From the NCBI RefSeq assembly GCF_021390475.1, contig NZ_JAJUWS010000049.1, positions 1 to 47,463 on the forward strand: a DNA stretch of 47,463 bases, read 5' to 3'. The notes below the pieces were generated by a model. The model was not told where the DNA came from, did not search any database, and saw only the letters and a list, made by a program, of their open reading frames with translations. A program made the position numbers and the translations under genes. This DNA comes from Streptomyces sp. ST2-7A (GTDB lineage Bacteria > Actinomycetota > Actinomycetes > Streptomycetales > Streptomycetaceae). Positions 41,130 through 47,463 of this stretch are shown here, piece after piece (within the stretch, counting starts at the first letter, position 1; each line of letters begins with the position of its first letter).

Positions 41130-42317
41130 GTGCGGACCGACTTCGGGGACCTCGTCGTGGACCAGGCCATCGTCCACGTAGTGCCCAGGCGCGCTCAAGG
41201 CGAGGAGCTCTTTCCACTCCAGCTCAGCCAGACGTTCTGCCGCCTGGACGAAGACGTGCGCTACGAACTCCAGGGCAAACTGCGTGACGTCTTCGCCCGT
41301 CTGGGGCGCGAGGTCATTGAGGACCCGGAACTCAAGTCCCCCCTGCCCGACGCGGTCCGCGCCTTCCTTGGCGCTGAACAGGACCTCGTCCAAGTCTCCG
41401 GGGAGCTGGCACACGCACTGCGCGATAGCCAAGGAGGAAACAACCCGGCCGGGCTTCTCTTGGTCGCCTCCGCACGCCTGGACAGCCAGCAGGCGCTGCT
41501 GATGGTCAAACTCGAGCACGAGACCGGCATGCAGACCAACGAGATCGTCACCGACGGCCTGCGCACCTTCGCCATGCAGTACCTCGATGACCTCCTGCTC
41601 ACCCAGAAATCCAAGGTGTACAAAGTAGCCCTCTTCTCCGAAGAGGGGCTGGCTGAATCAGGGCTTCAGGGATGGGCTGCAGACCCCCAGACATCGGGCA
41701 AGGACGTTGCCCGCTTCTTCCTCGAGAAGTTCCTGGGCTGTCGGCATCAAAACGACCCCAGGGAACTGACCCGCCGTTTCCATGACACCGCGATGAACTG
41801 GGTCAACAGCCGCTGCACGGACTCAGACACCCGTATGAACTACGTCCTGGCCACTATGGTGGAACTCCAGAGCCCTACCCCGACACTGGACCCCACGGAG
41901 TTCATCCGCACCCACTTGCGCGACGCGCACCAGGCCGACCTTGCCGCATTCCTCGCCGAAAACGACGTCCCTATCGGCACCTTCGAGAAGAACACCGAAC
42001 TCATCAGTAACAGGCTCCAGAAAATGCGGGTGGACCTGTCCAACGGTGCCTTCCTCGTCGCCCCGGTAGAAGCCATGCAGGACGGAACCATCCAAGTAGA
42101 GGACCTCGGCGACGGCCGGACGACAGTGACAGTCACCTCGACCATCACCAAGACCAGCAGCGGAGCAGCAGCGGGCCGCCCTCCCAAACCACCCACTCAG
42201 CGCCCTGAGCTGCCCACCCAGGCCGAGACACTTCCTGGATTCGAGACAATCCACGCCCTCCCCAAACAAGCCACGCCTGCCCACAACGGACACGCGCTCC
42301 CACCGGCCCAGGCGTGA
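41130..42317 (+). CDS. NdpA-like nucleoid-associated protein
   Basis: A 395-residue protein resembling the 37-kDa nucleoid-associated family (NdpA/YejK). The start region (TDFGDLVVDQAIVHVVPR), LDEDVRYELQGKLRDVFA, NPAGLLLVA, and the central LLMVKLEHETGMQ with KVYKVALFSE fit the family layout. YejK binds DNA and topoisomerases in E. coli; relatives also occur among mobile genes. The GTG at 41130 was chosen because the family pattern begins there. The C-terminus is a proline-rich tail (about 330-395). The RelA/SpoT gene follows after 40 bases, so the two are probably co-transcribed. Confidence 0.65.
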   Translation: MRTDFGDLVVDQAIVHVVPRRAQGEELFPLQLSQTFCRLDEDVRYELQGKLRDVFARLGREVIEDPELKSPLPDAVRAFLGAEQDLVQVSGELAHALRDSQGGNNPAGLLLVASARLDSQQALLMVKLEHETGMQTNEIVTDGLRTFAMQYLDDLLLTQKSKVYKVALFSEEGLAESGLQGWAADPQTSGKDVARFFLEKFLGCRHQNDPRELTRRFHDTAMNWVNSRCTDSDTRMNYVLATMVELQSPTPTLDPTEFIRTHLRDAHQADLAAFLAENDVPIGTFEKNTELISNRLQKMRVDLSNGAFLVAPVEAMQDGTIQVEDLGDGRTTVTVTSTITKTSSGAAAGRPPKPPTQRPELPTQAETLPGFETIHALPKQATPAHNGHALPPAQA

Positions 42318-42357
42318 TGTTCCGCGGCACCCTCCCCAACGCTTGGCTGGGTCAGCC

Positions 42358-43347
42358 GTGCCCCTGAGCGCCGATGAGGCCTTCCAGCGCTATCAACACG
42401 AACGACCCCGCATCGAAAAGGCAGCCGAGGCGACCAAGGCACACCTGGAGCATCACACCGCCCTCCGCGGGATCGCCTGCGAGGTGACCGCCCGCGCCAA
42501 GGAGGTCAGCAGCTTCAACACGAAGATGTACCGCAAGGGCTACACCGACCCCTGGAAGGAAATCACCGACAAGGCCGGCGTACGCGTCATCGTGCCCCAC
42601 AGAGGTCTGCTCGACCCCGCCCTAGAAATGATCAAAGACTGCCTCGACGTCCGGTGGGTAGAGGACGACCGGGACACTCCCGGCGACGAGGACCGCCTGC
42701 GTTACCCCCGCCTGCACGTGCAAGCCGTCATGGTCGGCGGGGAAGAAGACCCCGACGGCAACCCGTACGACTGTGAGATCCAACTACGCACCGAGGCAGT
42801 CGACTTGTGGTCACGCATGTCCCACAAGCTCCTGTATAAGCCCGGCGTCACCCCACCCCCCGATGTCAGACGCTCGCTGTACCGTCTGATTGCCCTGGTC
42901 GAACTATTCGACCTCGAGGTCGAACGGGGGGTAGAAGCCATGGCACAGCACCCTGACCTTGCACGCAGCAACCACCTCCTCAACACGGCCGAACAGATCT
43001 ACCGCACCTTCACTGACCACCCCTACAGCACCGACCTGTCCCACGAAGTCATCGACACCCTCTCCCAGACCATCGACGACACCACCGCCTACAGCGAGCA
43101 ACTCACCCAGTTCACCGAACGCTTCCGCGAGCGTCTCGAACGTGCCTACACCGAGTACGGACCCACCAGCGCCCTCTTCCTCAAGCACGGCCGCTACCTG
43201 CTGGCCAGCCAACCAGAAAGCCTGATCATCTTTGAACGGCTATCCCAGATCCGTTCCCGCTTCGGCCTGCACATCGCCTGGAAGAACAGCGAGCTACCAG
43301 ACAGCATGATCACCGACATGGCCCAGATCTGGGGAGTCGCCCTATGA
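42358..43347 (+). CDS. RelA/SpoT-domain nucleotide synthetase
   Basis: A 329-residue protein with a RelA/SpoT synthetase domain in the first half. ARAKEVSSFNTKMYRKG has the R-x-K-x3-SF of the ATP site, ITDKAGVRVIV the D-K-x-G-x-R motif, and CEIQLRTEAVDLWSRMSHK followed by LLYK the E-x-Q-R-T...W...H pattern. The usual G-Y-x-S-x-H is altered to YPRLHV. There is no hydrolase, TGS or ACT domain. The second half (about 175-329) is helical and not recognised. It would make (p)ppGpp, (p)ppApp or a related nucleotide. The GTG at 42358 is the most likely start (TTG at 42343 also in frame). Its stop overlaps the membrane-protein gene (ATGA). Confidence 0.8.
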   Translation: MPLSADEAFQRYQHERPRIEKAAEATKAHLEHHTALRGIACEVTARAKEVSSFNTKMYRKGYTDPWKEITDKAGVRVIVPHRGLLDPALEMIKDCLDVRWVEDDRDTPGDEDRLRYPRLHVQAVMVGGEEDPDGNPYDCEIQLRTEAVDLWSRMSHKLLYKPGVTPPPDVRRSLYRLIALVELFDLEVERGVEAMAQHPDLARSNHLLNTAEQIYRTFTDHPYSTDLSHEVIDTLSQTIDDTTAYSEQLTQFTERFRERLERAYTEYGPTSALFLKHGRYLLASQPESLIIFERLSQIRSRFGLHIAWKNSELPDSMITDMAQIWGVAL

Positions 43348-43973
43348 CGGGCCCAACACAGCCCGAGCCGCCGGCCCTCGCGGCCGCCACCGCGATGTTC
43401 ATCGAGGTCCTCGTGGTCGGCATCGGCGCGCTCACCGCAGCCGTGCTCCTCCTCGTTGCTCTGATCGGCCCAGCTACCACGGCCAAACTCGCCCCCCTAG
43501 CGGGCTCGTCCGCGGTGGTCGGAGCAGCGCTCGCCGCCGCCTACGCCCTGGGCATCCTCATCGACCGGGCAGCCGATACCGCCCTCACGCCGCACCGCCG
43601 TCGGCTGCGCACCCGCTTCTTCCCCTCCAACACCGCTTACGCCCAAGCGCGCTTAAGCCTGTCCGACTTCCCGGCCCTGGCCGCCCGCGCAGACTACGCG
43701 CGCTCCCGTATGCGGATCTGCCGTGGATGGACACTTAACACCCTGGCCCTGACTCTCACCGCGGACCTGGCCATGCTGCGCTACTCCTTCGAACACCGCC
43801 TGCTCATCCTCTGCGCCACCACCGTTTTCGGCCTGGCTACCGCCTTCGGCTTCTACCGTGCCTGGCGTGCTCTCACCGCGACGGGCTATCGCAAACTCGC
43901 CGAACAGACCGCCACGCCCGCGGCCAGCCAACCAATGCCCGCCCAGCCTCAGCCCGGTCCTGCATCACCCTGA
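43344..43973 (+). CDS. Four-helix membrane protein, putative effector
   Basis: A 209-residue protein with four predicted membrane helices: FIEVLVVGIGALTAAVLLL, AVVGAALAAAYALGILI, TLNTLALTLTADLAML and LLILCATTVFGLATAFGF. Between helices 2 and 3 is a basic cytoplasmic loop of about 55 residues (TPHRRRLRTRFF...RSRMRICRG), and the C-terminus is proline-rich. Its start lies inside the stop codon of the RelA/SpoT gene, so the two are made in fixed ratio. In nucleotide-triggered defence systems such small membrane proteins act as pores. The same role is inferred here, not shown. Confidence 0.7.
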   Translation: MTGPTQPEPPALAAATAMFIEVLVVGIGALTAAVLLLVALIGPATTAKLAPLAGSSAVVGAALAAAYALGILIDRAADTALTPHRRRLRTRFFPSNTAYAQARLSLSDFPALAARADYARSRMRICRGWTLNTLALTLTADLAMLRYSFEHRLLILCATTVFGLATAFGFYRAWRALTATGYRKLAEQTATPAASQPMPAQPQPGPASP

Positions 43974-44050
43974 GGCATCCGCCTGCGTGTTCGCTGTTTT
44001 GCGGCCGCTGTGCACCCAGAGCGCGCGACGATGAACTGTGATACCGGGAA

Positions 44051-44560
44051 ATGAGCCTGCTGAAGGAGGCCGTGGAAAGAATGGCGATCGGCGCTGACCA
44101 TGTACACAATGCGGCCACGGTCCGCCATCGGCAGCGGCAGTTCGCGCCGCTGTCCGAGTTGCATCCGGACCTTGTGACCAGGGCCGACACCGTCCTGCTG
44201 GACGAGTTGTTCTACGCGACCGTGGACGAATGCCCTGACCCCCACTGCCGTCCGCTGCTCCTCGACCGCGTCGTCGACGATGTGTGGTCGACACGCAAAC
44301 TGGTCGACTGGGCATGCTTCATCACTTCGGAGACGTATTGCGGGCTTCCCGCGGAGCTCGTGGATGAAGAAGCGTCGGCGGATACTGTTTTCCGTCCCTC
44401 GGTCACCTTCCGTCGGCTCGCTGCGGAGTACCACAACTCAAGGGCGACCAACGCCATTTACGACGCGTGCACAGCCGCGGAGCTCCGGGAAGCGGCGGAC
44501 ACCGCCGTTGCCCTGGTCGACGGACTCCAGGTGTGGGGAGCGGACTTCCTCTACCAGTGA
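44051..44560 (+). CDS. Hypothetical protein
   Basis: A 169-residue, mostly helical, acidic protein (DTVLLDELFYATVDECPDPH, TRKLVDWACFITSE, AEYHNSRATNAIYDACTAAE). I do not recognise the family. There is no signal peptide or membrane segment. The ATG at 44051 has no clear ribosome site and may be leaderless. An ATG at 44081 follows AAGGAGG at a longer spacing and is an alternative start. The gene is 49 bases before the telomere-proximal helicase, on the same strand, and probably shares its transcript. Confidence 0.6.
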   Translation: MSLLKEAVERMAIGADHVHNAATVRHRQRQFAPLSELHPDLVTRADTVLLDELFYATVDECPDPHCRPLLLDRVVDDVWSTRKLVDWACFITSETYCGLPAELVDEEASADTVFRPSVTFRRLAAEYHNSRATNAIYDACTAAELREAADTAVALVDGLQVWGADFLYQ

Positions 44561-44609
44561 CCTCCCCTCTGCCCCGCGGCGGTCAGCCGATTCTCCCAAG
44601 GAGCACCTG

Positions 44610-47111
44610 ATGGCCACCGATCCCAGCTCTGTCGTCCCGGACACCTGCACGCCCAGGGCCGGCATCTTCCCGCCCGTCCGCCGTACGCTGCGCTCCGATC
44701 AGCAGGCGGCGGTGGACAGTGGGGTACGCGGTCTGAGGAAGCCGGGTTCGCGGGGGCACATGGTATCCGCGTGTGGCACGGGGAAGACGCTGATCGCGCT
44801 GCGGACGGCCGAGGCTCTCGATACCCGGTTTCTGCTGGTGGTGGTGCCGTCGAGGGATTTGATCGGCCAGTGGGCCCGAGCCGCCCGTGCGGATGGCCGG
44901 CGTGAGCCGTTGATGGCCGTGTCCTCACTCGAGGCACACAAGCATCCCGTGCTGGCCGAGGCAGGGGCGGTGTCCACGGGGTCGGGGGAGTACCTGGCGT
45001 ACTGGCTGGCCCAGCGTGCCAAGAAGAACGAGTCGGCGACCGTGTTCGTGACCCTCGACTCGCTTCGGCGGATCGAGGAGATCCAGCACTCGGTCTTCCC
45101 GGCTCCGGTCTTCGATCTCGCGATCGTGGATGAGGCGCACCGCACCGCGGGCAGTTGGGACAAGGAATGGACGGTGATCCATGACTCCTCCCGGATCCGC
45201 ACGGATCGCCGTCTGTATCTGACCGCGACGCCGTATGAATGGGAGGCGCCGCGCCTGGCTGAGGCCCCGGATGCCCGCCCGCGCCCGAAGCGGACCGCGT
45301 CGACCGCACCGGCCTGGGAGTCCCCGTCCCTGATCGCCTCGATGGACGATGTGAAGGTGTTCGGCCCCCGCCTGCACACCTACACCCACGCCCAGGCGAT
45401 CGAGGACGGCGTCCTGGCCGACTACCAGCTCCTCGTCCCCACTATCACCGATACCGACCTGCGCATGGTCCTGACCGACCCCGGCGGCGCGCACACCGGC
45501 TTCGCCCCGACCGCGCGCCGGACGACCGCTCTGCACCTGGCGGTCCTCAAAGCGATGACCGAGCACGACCTCAAGCATGTGATCGTCTACTTCCAGCAGG
45601 TCGCCGACGCCGCGGACTTCGCCCGCCAGTTCCCCCACACCCTGCGCACCCTCCCACCCGAGCAGCGCCCCTCCTGGGCCGGCACCCTGTCCGTCTCGTC
45701 GATCAACGGCAACCACACACCTGACCAGCGCGCGAAACTCCTCGACAACTTCGCGAACGCCGACCGCGCGGTGATCACCAACGCCCAGGTCCTATCCGAG
45801 GGGATCGACCTGCCGGCCGTCGACGCGATCGTCTTCGCCTCACGCACCGAGAGCGTGCGCCGGATCGTCCAGGCCCTTGGCCGCGCCCTGCGCAAACCCC
45901 CCACCACCAAAGTGAAGACCGCGAGCCTGGTCATTCCCGCTTACACCCCACCCGACTCCGACCCCACCGACCTCCTCGACACCCCCTACGAAGCTCTCTG
46001 GTTGATCACTGCAGCACTGCGCCACCACGACCAGACCATCGCCGCCCGCGCCCCACGCAAGACCACCGCGCACCGCCTGGACAGTGCCACCCACCGCCTG
46101 ATCACCCGCCGATTCCGCTTTGACTTCACCCTCGCCCCCTACGCGATCGCCCAAGCGATGGACCTGCTGGCCTGGCCCTCCACCGGCGCGGTGCTCTCCG
46201 CACCCCGCCGCGCCGGCCTGGCCGCCGCCACCCGCTACCACACAGAACACGGCCACCTGAAGGTTCCGGTCGACTACACCGACGCCTACGGCTACCGCCT
46301 GGGAGCCTTCATCGCAGGCCAGCGCACCGCCCACCGCCGAGGCACCCTGACTGCCGACTGGATTGCTGAACTCGACGCACTCGGCATGATCTGGGACGAG
46401 CACGAAGCCGCCTTCGAGGGCAACATGACCCTCATCGAGGCCTTCCATGCCGAACACGGCCACCTCGCCATCCCTGCCCAGGATCCCGGCGGCCAGTTCC
46501 TCGTCGACCAACGCGGCCTCGCCCGCAAAGGCCGGCTCCCCAAGCCCCGCCACACACGTCTGACCGCCCTCGACCCCGACTGGCTCCTCCCGCACGGACC
46601 CGACTGGCACCGCAAATACCACCTGCTGGCCCGCCACCTCCAGACCGGACACGACCCCGCAACTCTGCGCCGCGACACCGTGATTGACGGCGTGAAAGCT
46701 GGCACCTGGCTGCACCGCCAACTCACCACCTGGAGCACTCTCGACGACGGCCAACGCCACCTCCTGGCCCGCCTCGGCCTCACCCCCAACCACATCACCC
46801 TGACCACGACGAAGACCACCACCCCCGCCACACCCAGCACCCCCAGAACCAGGAAACGCCGCTCCTTCGAGCAGACAGCCACTCTGCTGCGCGCCTTCGT
46901 GGAACGGCACGGCCGTCCTCCTGGCGCCCGGGAGGGGATCGACGTTGACGGAGAGCGCGTGATGATCGGCCCCTGGCTCTGCAAGACTCGCACCGCCCAG
47001 AAGAACGGCCAACTTTCCCAGAACAGAAGCCAGTTGATCCAGAGCATCCTCCGCGAAGCAGACGCCATTCCTCCGGAAGAGGAGCACCCCGGATTCTCAG
47101 AGATCCCGTAA
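44610..47111 (+). CDS. Telomere-proximal helicase with HA domains (TtrA-like)
   Basis: An 833-residue SF2 helicase: P-loop ACGTGKT (54-60), motif Ia VVVPSRDLIGQW, DEAH box IVDEAHRT (174-177), LTATP, and motif VI QALGRALRKP. After it come about four helicase-associated repeats, marked by TEHGHLKVP, AEHGHLAIP, a weak third around GTWLHRQLTTWS, and ERHGRPPGA with IGPWLCKTR. The ATG follows AAGGAG. The stop lies about 350 bases from the end of the window, inside the last 400 bases before the telomere. This is the usual place of ttrA-type helicase genes on Streptomyces linear replicons, which have been linked to conjugal transfer. Confidence 0.82.
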   Translation: MATDPSSVVPDTCTPRAGIFPPVRRTLRSDQQAAVDSGVRGLRKPGSRGHMVSACGTGKTLIALRTAEALDTRFLLVVVPSRDLIGQWARAARADGRREPLMAVSSLEAHKHPVLAEAGAVSTGSGEYLAYWLAQRAKKNESATVFVTLDSLRRIEEIQHSVFPAPVFDLAIVDEAHRTAGSWDKEWTVIHDSSRIRTDRRLYLTATPYEWEAPRLAEAPDARPRPKRTASTAPAWESPSLIASMDDVKVFGPRLHTYTHAQAIEDGVLADYQLLVPTITDTDLRMVLTDPGGAHTGFAPTARRTTALHLAVLKAMTEHDLKHVIVYFQQVADAADFARQFPHTLRTLPPEQRPSWAGTLSVSSINGNHTPDQRAKLLDNFANADRAVITNAQVLSEGIDLPAVDAIVFASRTESVRRIVQALGRALRKPPTTKVKTASLVIPAYTPPDSDPTDLLDTPYEALWLITAALRHHDQTIAARAPRKTTAHRLDSATHRLITRRFRFDFTLAPYAIAQAMDLLAWPSTGAVLSAPRRAGLAAATRYHTEHGHLKVPVDYTDAYGYRLGAFIAGQRTAHRRGTLTADWIAELDALGMIWDEHEAAFEGNMTLIEAFHAEHGHLAIPAQDPGGQFLVDQRGLARKGRLPKPRHTRLTALDPDWLLPHGPDWHRKYHLLARHLQTGHDPATLRRDTVIDGVKAGTWLHRQLTTWSTLDDGQRHLLARLGLTPNHITLTTTKTTTPATPSTPRTRKRRSFEQTATLLRAFVERHGRPPGAREGIDVDGERVMIGPWLCKTRTAQKNGQLSQNRSQLIQSILREADAIPPEEEHPGFSEIP

Positions 47112-47138
47112 CTTTTCTGCTCGCAACTCCACTAAGGA

Positions 47139-47463
47139 AGCACCCAGGAAGTGCTACTGTGTGGAGACTCCCCTCCAGCAGGGGGGAGACACTCAGGTTC
47201 AGAGGGAGCGTCCCTCGCCCAGAGCGCGACCCGTATCCGCACCCGCGTGATTCCCGCAAACCCAAGCAGCCCTGACGCACCCTCACCGCTGCAGCTAGCT
47301 GCAGGAGTTCGCGGAGCGAACTCCCCTGAGAGACCGCGGAGCGGGATCTCAGCCGGCCACGAAGTGGCCGGCTTACGTCACGGAGTGACGTAGTGTCAGC
47401 GATGCGGAGCATCGCGATGTATCCGTCGCGTAGCGACGGCGCGTCGTCTTCGCGGAGCGAAGC
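47139..47463. repeat. Linear-replicon telomere (palindrome array)
   Basis: At least ten hairpins follow one another to the window end. From inside: 47139-47155; 47168-47188; 47202-47216 (loop GCG); 47289-47304, a 16-bp perfect palindrome; 47304-47324 (9-bp stem, loop GGA); 47326-47352 (loop GGA, with tandem G.A mismatches); 47351-47373 (10-bp stem, loop GAA); 47374-47392 (loop GGA); 47399-47415 (loop GGA); 47423-47439 (loop GTA); and 47448-47462 (6-bp stem, loop GGA). One base remains after the last. Purine-rich three-base loops closed by G/C stems are the hallmark of Streptomyces telomeres. The sequence does not match the archetypal telomere I know. Confidence 0.85.

Noticed and set aside
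1..47463. CRISPR array or tRNA/rRNA genes
   Set aside because: No regularly spaced direct repeats and no cloverleaf-type or rRNA-like sequence were seen on either strand. Palindromes at the right end have no repeated spacer pattern.

Overview
The window looks like the right-hand end of a linear replicon (linear plasmid or chromosome arm) from Streptomyces or a close relative. The evidence is the high G+C with strong G/C third-position bias, AGGAGG-type ribosome sites with frequent GTG starts, Streptomyces-typical families (DUF5302, DUF6415, Tap/Tpg telomere proteins), and a final ~350 bases that fold into a chain of short palindromes with three-base loops, as Streptomyces telomeres do. The last palindrome ends one base before the end of the window, so the sequence probably reaches the physical terminus.

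Layout. 1-0.95 kb: remnants of a transposon AAA ATPase and an ISL3 transposase. 1.0-2.4 kb: a DUF5302 gene and an ABC-F gene that has lost its middle, with a promoter/operator. 2.9-6.1 kb: a hypothetical gene coupled to a DUF6415 gene, a palindrome-rich stretch, a gene remnant and an AraC-type regulator. 6.2-9.4 kb: two insertion sequences (IS5-type and NF041680-type); the second cuts the signal peptide of a small secreted protein. 9.4-11.2 kb: that secreted protein and an ABC transporter whose permease looks truncated. 11.5-17.8 kb: a CBASS locus with CD-NTase, separate E2 and E1 proteins, a JAB protease and two SAVED effectors (one nuclease-fused, one membrane-anchored and frameshifted). 18.1-23.4 kb: a Tn7-like transposition module (tniQ, tnsA-like, tnsB-like, tniB) on the minus strand. 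23.7-27.3 kb: a giant tandem helicase with helicase-associated domains. 27.3-30.1 kb: a telomere-maintenance cluster (Tap-like and Tpg-like) behind a 22-bp inverted repeat. 30.2-39.3 kb: a complete Wadjet operon (jetA-jetB-jetC-jetD, minus strand). 39.5-40.8 kb: a helicase remnant and a SEC-C protein gene. 41.1-44.0 kb: a coupled operon of NdpA-like protein, RelA/SpoT-domain synthetase and four-helix membrane protein. 44.05-47.1 kb: a hypothetical gene and a telomere-proximal helicase of TtrA type. 47.1-47.46 kb: the telomere.

How the parts fit. Tap/Tpg and the palindromic terminus would keep the linear end replicated. The rest is dominated by conflict systems (CBASS, Wadjet, probably the RelA/4TM/NdpA cluster and the helicases) carried among mobile elements. 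Wadjet is known to cleave closed circular plasmids, so a linear replicon carrying it should be immune to its own weapon. The least-described items are the RelA/SpoT + 4TM + NdpA operon, the polymerase-like motifs in the Tap-like protein, the split E2/E1 CBASS with two SAVED effectors, and the Tn7-like module with a TnsA that has lost catalytic residues. All family assignments were made by eye; no database search was run.
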